From: an uncultured bacterium
GTDB taxonomy: Bacteria; Pseudomonadota; Gammaproteobacteria; Burkholderiales; Burkholderiaceae_E
Assembly: GCA_903864485.1 (NCBI GenBank)
Contig: CAIPGD010000024.1
Coordinates: 1 to 6,861 of the forward strand
Direction of reading: 5' to 3'
Length of the DNA stretch: 6,861 bases
Below are positions 1-6,183 of the stretch, piece after piece. Each line of letters starts with the position of its first letter. Positions within the stretch are counted from its first letter, which is position 1. The notes under the pieces were generated by a model, which saw nothing but the letters and a program-made list of their open reading frames with translations, was not told the DNA's origin and did no database searches. Made by a program: the position numbers and the translations under genes.

Positions 1-2
1 GG

Positions 3-515
3 AATGGTCTGCGCGACACCGCCCGACGCGGTATGCGCCTAATTGTTAGGCCGGCTCAATCGCAAACTGTGGTGACGACTGAGAACGGTGACCGCCAGAT
101 CGTCAAGGTCGCTCTCGCGGAACCCGATCCGCTACCGCCAGCCCCGCAGTCAAGCGCCAAATCGTCGCCATCTGCCCCTATTGCGCCGATGGTCACCGCC
201 AAAGCCCCGACAAACCCCGTCGCAGCGCCAGCGATCGGCCCGCTCAGAACGGCGGCGGTATCGAACACTGCAGCAGCCCCCCGATCCGAGCGCGTGCCCG
301 AGCCCAAACGAGAGTCAAACCTCAAAGGCCGAACAGCTTCAGCGCCACCCGTTACAGCAAAAGGCCAGCCAGCCAAAGTCGAAAATCCTCGGGGCACGCG
401 CCGCGCCGGCCAACGAGAGTCCGTCAAAGCGCCGCCCCCCGTTAAGGCGACCGAGCCGAAGGGTGCCCGCAAACCCGCCCCTGCTTCACGCGGCCGCCCC
501 ACGCGTCAGCGCTGA
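3..515 (+). CDS. C-terminal part of a LysM protein, probably MltD-type lytic murein transglycosylase (5' end outside window)
   Basis: The reading frame is open from the first bases of the window to the TGA at 513-515, so this is the last 170 residues of a longer protein. The first visible residues, NGLRDTARRGMRLIVRP, match the second half of a LysM peptidoglycan-binding repeat (the 'NGL...L..G.RLVV' pattern). After it comes a tail of about 130 residues very rich in Pro, Ala, Lys and Arg with no predicted fold. LysM repeats at the C-terminus followed by a disordered basic tail suit membrane-bound lytic transglycosylase D, which cleaves the glycan strands of murein in the periplasm. The catalytic SLT domain is not in view, so another LysM protein (amidase, M23 peptidase) is possible. 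An internal ATG at 33 lies inside the LysM motif and is unlikely to be the true start. The gene ends 27 bases before fabI on the same strand, so the two may be co-transcribed. Confidence 0.6.
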   Translation, partial: NGLRDTARRGMRLIVRPAQSQTVVTTENGDRQIVKVALAEPDPLPPAPQSSAKSSPSAPIAPMVTAKAPTNPVAAPAIGPLRTAAVSNTAAAPRSERVPEPKRESNLKGRTASAPPVTAKGQPAKVENPRGTRRAGQRESVKAPPPVKATEPKGARKPAPASRGRPTRQR

Positions 516-542
516 CCCCACCCCCACTTTAACTGAGACATC

Positions 543-1355
543 ATGGGTTTTCTTGCCGGCAAACGCATCCTGATCACGGGACTGCTTTCGAACCGATCAA
601 TCGCCTACGGAATCGCAAAAGTCTGCCACCGCGAGGGGGCTGAATTGGCATTCACGTATCAGAATGAGCGGTTTCAGGAGCGAATCGCGGGGCTCGCCGC
701 CGACTTTGGTTCGACGATCACCCTGCCCTGCGATGTTGCCGAAGACGCTGAAATTGACCAGCTGTATGAGGCACTGGCAAAGCATTGGCCCGATGGATTT
801 GATGGGTTGGTGCACGCCATCGCGTTTGCACCTCGAGAAGCAATTGCCGGCGAATTCCTCGCGGGAGCCACCCGCGAATCGTTTCGGATCGCGCATGACA
901 TTTCCGCTTACAGCTTCGTCGCATTGGCCCGAGGTGCACTTCCCGCTATGCAGGGCAGACGCGGCGCCATGCTCACGCTGTCCTATCTCGGCGCAGTTCG
1001 CATGGTCCCGAACTACAACACGATGGGGCTTGCAAAAGCCTCTCTCGAAGCGTCAGTACGGTATCTGGCAGAAGCGGTTGGCCCTCAGGGAATCCGTGTC
1101 AATGGCATCTCGGCTGGCCCGATCCGTACCCTCGCCGCGAGCGGAATCAAAGGCTTCTCAGGCATTTTGGATGTGGTCGCGAAAAACGCACCGCTACGCC
1201 GCAACGTCACCACAGAAGAGGTAGGCAACGTTGCCGCCTTCTTGCTGTCCGATTTAGCCGGTGGAGTCACCGCTGAAATCACCTACGTCGACGCTGGCTT
1301 TTCCACCTCGATGGGCAGCGCCGTTGGCGCCAGCTCACCGCCTGAACTAACTTAG
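543..1355 (+). CDS. fabI: Enoyl-[acyl-carrier-protein] reductase (NADH), FabI
   Basis: FabI catalyses the last step of each fatty-acid elongation cycle, the NADH-dependent reduction of trans-2-enoyl-ACP to acyl-ACP in the cytoplasm; it is the target of triclosan. The 270-residue protein has the divergent SDR features of the family: the cofactor loop ITGLLSNRSIAYGIA at 11-25, CDV at 63-65, the active-site Tyr148 (LSYLG) and Tyr158 with Lys165 (NYNTMGLAKAS), and the block ISAGPIRTLAASGIK at 189-203. These match E. coli Tyr146, Tyr156 and Lys163 with an offset of two. Residue 94 is Ala in HAIAFAP, where the E. coli enzyme has Gly93. The C-terminus carries a tail (about GSAVGASSPPELT) that looks somewhat longer than in E. 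coli FabI (262 residues). The start at 543 gives the canonical N-terminus MGFLAGKRILITG; the Shine-Dalgarno is weak (GAGA at 535-538). The stop TAG lies inside a degenerate 11-bp repeat. Confidence 0.97.
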   Translation: MGFLAGKRILITGLLSNRSIAYGIAKVCHREGAELAFTYQNERFQERIAGLAADFGSTITLPCDVAEDAEIDQLYEALAKHWPDGFDGLVHAIAFAPREAIAGEFLAGATRESFRIAHDISAYSFVALARGALPAMQGRRGAMLTLSYLGAVRMVPNYNTMGLAKASLEASVRYLAEAVGPQGIRVNGISAGPIRTLAASGIKGFSGILDVVAKNAPLRRNVTTEEVGNVAAFLLSDLAGGVTAEITYVDAGFSTSMGSAVGASSPPELT

Positions 1356-1409
1356 AACTGACGCAGAATTGACGCAGAAATGACGTAGAAAAGTCACTCT
1401 AAAGTCGTC
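1344..1409. repeat. Imperfect 11-bp phased direct repeat across the fabI stop codon
   Basis: Units of 11 bases begin at 1344, 1355, 1366 and 1377: gaactaactta, gaactgacgca, gaattgacgca and gaaatgacgta. The second and third differ at one base, and the third and fourth at two. Weaker, decayed units follow from 1388 (gaaaagtcact) and 1399 (ctaaagtcgtc). The core TGACGYA occurs at 1359, 1370 and 1381, exactly 11 bp apart. The first unit overlaps the last codons of fabI and its TAG. It may be a simple tandem duplication, or three sites on one face of the helix for a DNA-binding protein upstream of the lipoprotein-transporter cassette. No function is shown. Confidence 0.7.
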
Positions 1410-1441
1410 CTTATCTTTCAAATCCCTAGATTAATTTCAAG
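1381..1441 (+). promoter_or_regulatory. AT-rich gap upstream of the transporter cassette; possible promoter region
   Basis: Bases 1381-1440 contain 20 G/C in 60 (33%), clearly lower than the surrounding coding DNA. This is the only sizeable gap before the four coupled genes, so it is the natural place for their promoter. I could not find a convincing sigma-70 pair: TTGACG at 1369-1374 has no acceptable -10 box at 16-18 bp, and TAGATT at 1427-1432 has no matching -35. There is also no clear Shine-Dalgarno before the ATG at 1442. The call rests on position and composition only. Confidence 0.3.
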
Positions 1442-1690
1442 ATGAAAACGAAACTCGCCCCGCTCGCTAGCCCGCTCCTCAACCCGCTCCTCACCCCGCT
1501 CGTTACCCCGCCATTCAACCGTCGCCCCAGTGTTTCGCCACTAATATCGGTGATCCTGCTGGTCACCCTTTCAGGCTGCAGTGTCCTGGCAGCCCCATGC
1601 CGGATTTCGGCCGCAGTCGTCAAAACAGTCCCCGTCGTCGGCAAAGTGGTTGCCGTTCCACTGGATGCTTGCGCGGATATCATTGACTGA
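1442..1690 (+). CDS. Small putative outer-membrane lipoprotein (resembles DUF6726-type proteins), function unknown
   Basis: The 82-residue product has a type II (lipoprotein) signal: Lys2 and Lys4 and Arg27-Arg28, a hydrophobic stretch at about 34-43 (LISVILLVTL) and a lipobox LSGC with the acylated cysteine at 46. The residue after it is Ser, not Asp, so sorting to the outer membrane is expected. The mature part is only 37 residues: SVLAAPCRISAAVVKTVPVV, then a Gly-Lys-containing stretch ending in DACADIID. It contains two further cysteines (53 and 77) that could form a disulfide. I recall this 'VLAAPCR...VPVVG...DACADxID' pattern from small betaproteobacterial lipoproteins, but the family name is from memory. 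The pre-lipobox region is unusually long because of a PLLx repeat (residues 7-22). ATG 1442 is the only ATG in frame; the next possible start, GTG at 1550 (Val37), would leave too short a signal. The stop TGA at 1688-1690 overlaps the ATG of the ABC ATPase by one base. Confidence 0.75.
   Translation: MKTKLAPLASPLLNPLLTPLVTPPFNRRPSVSPLISVILLVTLSGCSVLAAPCRISAAVVKTVPVVGKVVAVPLDACADIID
1454..1510 (+). repeat. 12-bp in-frame tandem repeat coding for PLLx units in the lipoprotein signal region
   Basis: Four 12-base units run from 1463 to 1510: ctcgctagcccg, ctcctcaacccg, ctcctcaccccg and ctcgttaccccg. They are preceded by a shortened unit ctcgccccg at 1454-1462. In the lipoprotein frame they code for L-A-S-P, L-L-N-P, L-L-T-P and L-V-T-P. 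A gain or loss of one unit would keep the frame and change only the length of the region before the hydrophobic core of the signal peptide. Confidence 0.85.
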
Positions 1691-2418
1691 TGGCAGCGAC
1701 GCCACCGGGCGACTGTGCGCTGGTTGTTCGGGGCGTCGGCCGACTCCACCGTGGTGCCCGACCGGGGCAAAACGATCGCTGGGTATTGCGCGAGATCGAC
1801 CTCAAGGTCAACTGTGGTGAATGCGTCGCCATTGTTGGGGAGTCTGGCGTCGGCAAATCGACTCTAATGCACCTCATTGCAGGACTCGATCGCCCCGACG
1901 CGGGGTCGATCGAGCTTCGTGATGGCGATCAGATGGTCCGGGTTGATCAACTGGAAACCGATGCTGCCGCGCGCCTGCGCGGACGTCTGATCGGATTCGT
2001 TTTCCAGGCGTTTCACCTGATCCCACATTTGAATGTTCTGCAGAATACTGCGCTGCCCCACCTGCTTGGCGGCGGGAACGAACGGGCTGCGCACGAAGCG
2101 GCGGCGGACCTGATGGGGCGACTTGGATTGGGCGATCGACTGCGCGCGCTGCCGGGTGAGCTGTCGGGCGGCGAGCAACAACGCGTTGCACTCGCCCGGG
2201 CGCTCATTCACCGCCCGCAAATCATCTTGGCCGACGAACCGACCGGCAACCTGGATCCACATTCAGCTGAACGTGCGCTGACCTTGTTGCGCGCCGAAGC
2301 CCGCGCGGTTGGCTCATCGATCCTCATGGTCACTCATTCGACCCAGGCGGCCGCAGGCGCCGACCGTACCCTCCGCCTTGAGCCCAATCGACTGGTTGAT
2401 CAAACCGCTCGCCGATGA
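1690..2418 (+). CDS. ABC transporter ATP-binding protein, LolD/MacB/YbbA type
   Basis: This is the 242-residue cytoplasmic ATPase of an ABC system. All nucleotide-binding motifs are intact: Walker A GESGVGKST at 50-58, the Q-loop at Gln106 (FVFQAFHLIPHLNVLQNT), the ABC signature LSGGEQQR at 158-165, Walker B IILADEPTGNLD at 178-189 with the catalytic Glu183, and the H-loop His216 (MVTHS). The 'FxFQxFxLIPxLxxxxN' Q-loop and 'ADEPTGNLD' are hallmarks of the group that pairs with FtsX-like permeases (LolD, MacB, FtsE, YbbA). The length is close to that of YbbA and LolD. The ATG at 1690 overlaps the lipoprotein stop (TGATG), and the TGA at 2416-2418 overlaps the permease ATG (ATGA), so translation of the three genes is probably coupled. 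The double-FtsX partner favours a YbbA-like protein over LolD, but the substrate cannot be read from the ATPase. Confidence 0.93.
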   Translation: MAATPPGDCALVVRGVGRLHRGARPGQNDRWVLREIDLKVNCGECVAIVGESGVGKSTLMHLIAGLDRPDAGSIELRDGDQMVRVDQLETDAAARLRGRLIGFVFQAFHLIPHLNVLQNTALPHLLGGGNERAAHEAAADLMGRLGLGDRLRALPGELSGGEQQRVALARALIHRPQIILADEPTGNLDPHSAERALTLLRAEARAVGSSILMVTHSTQAAAGADRTLRLEPNRLVDQTARR

Positions 2419-4955
2419 CCAACAATTTCAGCGTGATTGCGCGCTGGTGGCTCCTGGCCGCATGGCGAATGCAACCCGGGCGCTGGATCATCGCGATCCT
2501 TGCAATCGCCAGCGGCGTCGCGATGGCCCTCGCAATCCATCTGGTCAACGGATCTGCACTTGATGAATTTCGCGACGCGATTGCCCGTATCAATGGCAAT
2601 GCACAACTGCAACTCGTCAGCCCTGCAGGCCTCTTCGATGAATCGGTCTGGCCAGTCGTCGCCAGTGCACCAGAGGTCGCGCAAGCCAGCCCCGTACTCG
2701 ACCTGCGCCTCGGCTCTTCGCGGCAGGATGCCTACCGCGTCATCGGACTTGACATACTTCGAGCCGCCGCTGTCACGCCAGCCCTCCTTCCGATCCCGGC
2801 GACACCGGAAACCGATAACGGTTCTGCTTCCGCGTTGTTTGCAGCCGACCAGGTCTTTCTGTCGGAACAATCGCGCAAGCAGTTCGGTTCTCCAGCCAAT
2901 GGAGATTCAATCGAACTCGTCGTAGGCCTCAGCAACGTCAGGCTTGAGGTCGCGGGTTCCGTGGATCTCGATGACCGGATTCTTCTGACGGATCTGGCAA
3001 CCGCGCAGTGGCGCTTCAACGCACTCGGACGACTGAGCCGAATCGACCTCCGTCTGGATTCCACCCTGCCCAAAGCGATTGCCATTGGCCGACTGCACGA
3101 TCGCTTAACCCGGGCTGGTTTTAAGGGACTTGAGCTTTTGGAGCCCGACGCCTCGGTACAAAGAATGTCCAACCTGTCGCGGGCGTATCGCGTCAACCTT
3201 GCGGTGCTGGCCCTCGTCGCACTGTTCACAGGAGCGTTTCTGGTCTGGACGGCGTTGACGCTCGCGGTACGACGCCAACGATCGGTTCTGGCACTGCTCG
3301 GTGTGCTGGGGATGCCACCGAACGGGGTTACTGCGCTGGTCGCATTACAGGGTCTGACGGTTGCGCTGGCGGGAAGTTTGCTGGGTATCGGCCTGGGGGT
3401 TCTGGCCGCGCAGGGGCTACTGCTCACCGTTGGCGGCGACCTCGGTGGGGGCTATTTTTCAGGAATTGCCCGACTGCGGGCAGACCCCCTGACATTGCTT
3501 GCCTTCGTTGGAGCAGGCACCCTGGTCGGCGTGCTTGCCAGTTGGGCGCCAGCCCGAGCAACGAGTCGTATGACCCCAATCGATGGCTTACGAGATACCG
3601 GTGGCGAAGCGATCCCGCGTGGGCAAACTCGAAAACTGGCGTCGTGGTCCATCGGGCTGCTTGCTTCTGGCGCCCTCTTGCTGCAAGCGCCAACCATCGA
3701 GGAGCTGCCCATTCCTTCCTATATTGCGATTGCCTGTTGGCTTCTGGCAGGAATCACGTTGGTCCCCGTGATGTTGTCGACAGTTGCTCGAGATGAACCA
3801 ATCCCCTGGCGCCGCCCGCCCTTTTGGCTGGCTATTACCCGCGTCGTTCAGGCGCCCTCGCAGTCGACCGGCGTCGTCGCCGGTGTGGTGGCGAGCTTCG
3901 CACTGGGGTGTGCGATGGCCATCATGGTTCAGAGCTTTCGCGATTCGGTCATCGACTGGCTGGACGTGGTGCTTCCGGCCGACCTGTATCTGCGGGCACC
4001 GAGCGCGGGCGGTTCGGCAGCGTTTTCATCGCCGATGCAGTCAAAATTAAGAGCCGTCCAGGGCATATCCCGGATTGAATTCTTGCGTAGCCGAGAGCTG
4101 ATCCTTGACCCGCAACGTCCGGCGGTCGCGCTGCTTGCACGTCGGATCGATCTGCAGCACCCGGAGTCTGGGCTGCCCATGACAGGACCTACGGTCAAGA
4201 ACCCGGCGGGATCGATCCCAATCTGGATTTCGGAGCCGCTCGCGCGCCGCGATGGCCTTCGCCCCGGCATGCAAATGGTGTTGCCACTGGACGGGACTGC
4301 CACCTTCTTTATCGCCGGGGTATGGCGAGATTATTCTCGCCAGCACGGATCGATCGTCATACAGGCCGAAGACTACCGACGCCTGACAGCGGATGATTCG
4401 GTCAGCGATGCCGCAATCTGGCTTGAGCCCGGCGCAAACGCTGACTCGGTAAGTGCCAAGATTCAGTCAGTCCTGCCCGCCGACGCCCGTTTTGATCTTC
4501 GCAGCTCCGCCCAAATTCGGACCTTGTCACTGACCGTGTTCGACCGCAGCTTCGCCGTGACCTACGCGCTCGAAGCCGCCGCCATTGGCGTTGGCATCCT
4601 TGGAGTTGCTGCGGCGTTTGGCGGCCAGTCGCTTGCCCGCAGGCGCGAATTCGGCATTCTTAGGCACCTCGGGGCAACCCGCAACCAATTGCGTCAGCAG
4701 ATCACGATCGAAGCGCTCACGATCGCCACCCTCGGCGTCATCTGGGGCGGCATGGTGGGCGCTGCCATCGCCGCCATCCTCGTTTTTCAAGTCAATCCGC
4801 AATCTTTTCACTGGACCATGAACTGGTCTGTGCCCTGGGGCCTCCTGCTGGCCACTGGCCTGACACTGATTGGCGCCGCGGTCTTGGCTGCAAGGCTTGC
4901 AACGCGACAAGCGCTCGAAGAATCTCCTTCAAATGCCGTACGGGAGGACTGGTGA
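2415..4955 (+). CDS. Large ABC transporter permease with two FtsX domains (YbbP/AttFG-like)
   Basis: This 846-residue inner-membrane protein is the expected partner of the preceding ATPase. A first membrane helix (about 24-43) is followed by a periplasmic region of about 215 residues (44-259). A group of helices follows at about 260-284, 306-337 and 359-379, the first FtsX domain. Hydrophobic segments lie at about 411-424, 434-457 and 486-506. A second periplasmic region (about 507-711) precedes the C-terminal FtsX domain with helices at about 712-736, 764-791 and 807-828. The stretch ARRREFGILRHLGATRNQLR (741-760) is the cytoplasmic loop typical of FtsX/LolC/MacB permeases ('R..E..ILR..GA...'), and RRQRSVLALLGVLGMPPNGV (286-305) is its N-terminal counterpart. 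The total length and internal duplication resemble E. coli YbbP (about 800 residues). Such permeases usually extract or transmit force to envelope lipids or proteins. The start at 2415 overlaps the ATPase stop and has no obvious Shine-Dalgarno, consistent with re-initiation. The gene is intact. Confidence 0.92.
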   Translation: MTNNFSVIARWWLLAAWRMQPGRWIIAILAIASGVAMALAIHLVNGSALDEFRDAIARINGNAQLQLVSPAGLFDESVWPVVASAPEVAQASPVLDLRLGSSRQDAYRVIGLDILRAAAVTPALLPIPATPETDNGSASALFAADQVFLSEQSRKQFGSPANGDSIELVVGLSNVRLEVAGSVDLDDRILLTDLATAQWRFNALGRLSRIDLRLDSTLPKAIAIGRLHDRLTRAGFKGLELLEPDASVQRMSNLSRAYRVNLAVLALVALFTGAFLVWTALTLAVRRQRSVLALLGVLGMPPNGVTALVALQGLTVALAGSLLGIGLGVLAAQGLLLTVGGDLGGGYFSGIARLRADPLTLLAFVGAGTLVGVLASWAPARATSRMTPIDGLRDTGGEAIPRGQTRKLASWSIGLLASGALLLQAPTIEELPIPSYIAIACWLLAGITLVPVMLSTVARDEPIPWRRPPFWLAITRVVQAPSQSTGVVAGVVASFALGCAMAIMVQSFRDSVIDWLDVVLPADLYLRAPSAGGSAAFSSPMQSKLRAVQGISRIEFLRSRELILDPQRPAVALLARRIDLQHPESGLPMTGPTVKNPAGSIPIWISEPLARRDGLRPGMQMVLPLDGTATFFIAGVWRDYSRQHGSIVIQAEDYRRLTADDSVSDAAIWLEPGANADSVSAKIQSVLPADARFDLRSSAQIRTLSLTVFDRSFAVTYALEAAAIGVGILGVAAAFGGQSLARRREFGILRHLGATRNQLRQQITIEALTIATLGVIWGGMVGAAIAAILVFQVNPQSFHWTMNWSVPWGLLLATGLTLIGAAVLAARLATRQALEESPSNAVREDW
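4942..4948 (+). promoter_or_regulatory. Strong Shine-Dalgarno for the AttH-like gene (supports the GTG start)
   Basis: GGGAGGA lies three bases before the GTG at 4952-4954, inside the last codons of the permease. It is the clearest ribosome binding site in the cassette. With the GTGA overlap of start and stop, it decides the non-ATG start of the downstream gene. Confidence 0.75.
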
Positions 4956-6160
4956 GCTCGACTCCATCGCCAACCAAGATCCCTCGACGCGTGTTTCTTG
5001 AGCGCGCAGTTCAACGCTCAATTCAACGCTCAGTACAGACCGCGGCGCTGATTGGGGCTACCCCGCATGCCTTGGTCTTGGCTCGGGGCAGCGCGGATAA
5101 CCAAGCGCCCGAGTTTGAAGTGGTTCGGCCACGCCGCCTTCGGTTCCCCGAAGATCACGGCGCTCATCCCGGTTTCCGAACCGAGTGGTGGTACCTGACC
5201 GGTTGGCTCGAGCGCCAGGATGCCCCCCCATGTGGCGTGCAAATCACATTTTTTAGAGCCCGCACCCGCCACCCCGACGCGAATCCCAGCCGCTTTGCAC
5301 CGACCCAACTCCTGTTTGCACATGCAGCCCTAGCACTACCCGAAGAGGGGCGTCTACTGCATGATCAGCGCGCTGCACGAAGTGGTTTCGGACTTGCGCA
5401 GGCCGCTGTTCAAGACACACAGGTTCAGATCGGGCCCTGGAAACTGGCCCGGACCGATATTGACCAGTACCGGGCCCAAATTCGAAGCCAAGCCTTCGAG
5501 CTTGCACTTTCGTTCAAGCCGGCTGGAGAGCCCCTGCTACAGGGCAACAACGGCGTTTCCGCGAAGGGGCCGAACCCGGAGCAAGCGAGCTTTTACTACA
5601 GCCGCCCGCAACTGCAGGTCAGCGGTGAGATTCAGGTGCGGTCAAAAGCTCAAACCGTGACCGGCCGCGCCTGGCTTGATCATGAATGGTCGAGCACGCT
5701 TCTCGAAACAGGTGCCGTAGGATGGGACTGGGTTGGAATCAACCTACATGATGGTGGTTCGCTTACGGCATTTCGAATCCGTGACGCCCATGGCAATTCC
5801 CGATGGCAACACCTTGCATGGCGGGATTCGCAGGGGCGCCAAGAAGTATTGCAGGCGGGGGCGACCCAATCGACGACCGATGTTGTCTTCGAACCCCTTC
5901 GCATCTGGCGATCGAGCCGAAGTGGAGCCGACTGGCCCGTCTCAATGAGACTGAGGATGCGCGATCAGTCCTCAAAAAAAGAACGGATTCTTCGCTTGAT
6001 TCCGCTGCTCGACGATCAGGAGGTCGATGCTCGTGCAAGCACCGGGGGCTATTACTGGGAAGGTGCGGTTCGCCTGGTCGACGGCGATCATTCCGAGGCA
6101 CCCGAAATCGGCCGGGGCTATCTTGAACTGACGGGCTACGCCGGTCCTGTTTCACTCTAG
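4952..6160 (+). CDS. Lipocalin-like exported protein, AttH / CrtC (carotenoid 1,2-hydratase-like) family
   Basis: This 402-residue protein starts with GTG overlapping the permease stop (GTGA). It has the family blocks in order: FRTEWWYLTGWL (75-86), VQITFFRART (96-105), KGPNPEQASFYYSRPQLQVS (205-224), TGRAWLDHEWSS (237-248), GWDWVGINLHDG (257-268), GGYYWEGAVRL (365-375) and GRGYLELTGYAG (387-398). These are typical of the AttH/Lipocalin_9 family related to carotenoid 1,2-hydratase. One member, NE1406 of Nitrosomonas europaea, has a double calycin (lipocalin-like) fold suggestive of lipid binding, as I recall. The N-terminus carries a Tat-like motif PRRVFLE (Arg12-Arg13) and a modest hydrophobic stretch (30-44, TAALIGATPHALVLA), so export to the periplasm as a folded protein is likely. 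The region between them contains a duplicated QRS unit. AttH-type genes are known to follow an ABC ATPase and FtsX permease. There is no sign of carotenoid genes here, so hydratase activity should not be assumed. Confidence 0.88.
   Translation: MSSTPSPTKIPRRVFLERAVQRSIQRSVQTAALIGATPHALVLARGSADNQAPEFEVVRPRRLRFPEDHGAHPGFRTEWWYLTGWLERQDAPPCGVQITFFRARTRHPDANPSRFAPTQLLFAHAALALPEEGRLLHDQRAARSGFGLAQAAVQDTQVQIGPWKLARTDIDQYRAQIRSQAFELALSFKPAGEPLLQGNNGVSAKGPNPEQASFYYSRPQLQVSGEIQVRSKAQTVTGRAWLDHEWSSTLLETGAVGWDWVGINLHDGGSLTAFRIRDAHGNSRWQHLAWRDSQGRQEVLQAGATQSTTDVVFEPLRIWRSSRSGADWPVSMRLRMRDQSSKKERILRLIPLLDDQEVDARASTGGYYWEGAVRLVDGDHSEAPEIGRGYLELTGYAGPVSL
5007..5036 (+). repeat. 12-bp tandem duplication in the Tat-like signal region of the AttH-like gene
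   Basis: The units cagttcaacgct (5007-5018) and caattcaacgct (5019-5030) differ at one base. A decayed third copy starts at 5031 (cagtacag). In frame they encode V-Q-R-S, I-Q-R-S and then V-Q, residues 20-29. The repeat separates the twin-arginine motif (12-13) from the hydrophobic stretch (30-44), which is wider than usual for a Tat signal. Confidence 0.75.
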
Positions 6161-6183
6161 GGAACTGATCCTGTTGAGCCCCC

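Noticed and set aside
56..502. Antisense reading frame of 148 codons within the basic tail of the first gene, and a +1-shifted frame at 88-573
   Set aside because: Both are by-products of the GC-rich Pro/Ala/Arg coding; neither has family motifs, and the sense frame continues a LysM motif and ends just before fabI.
1369..1403. TTGACG as a sigma-70 -35 box
   Set aside because: No acceptable -10 hexamer at 16-18 bp; the best nearby AT-rich hexamer (TCTAAA at 1398) is 23 bp away. The hexamer is also just part of the 11-bp repeat.
1426..1770. Antisense frame of 114 codons covering the lipoprotein gene
   Set aside because: Its only distinctive part (GGVTSGVRSGLRSG) is the reverse reading of the 12-bp repeat; the sense frame has a lipobox and coupled overlap.
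2732..3427. Antisense frame of 231 codons inside the permease
   Set aside because: Composition is Ser/Arg/Pro-rich with no recognisable motif, while the sense frame is a continuous membrane protein.
1690..4955. LolCDE lipoprotein release system
   Set aside because: The ATPase resembles LolD, but the partner is one 846-residue permease with two FtsX domains instead of LolC and LolE of about 400 residues each.
4952..6160. Annotation of the AttH-like gene as a true carotenoid 1,2-hydratase (CrtC)
   Set aside because: The family relation is real, but no carotenoid genes are present and the ABC/FtsX context points to the AttH type of envelope protein.
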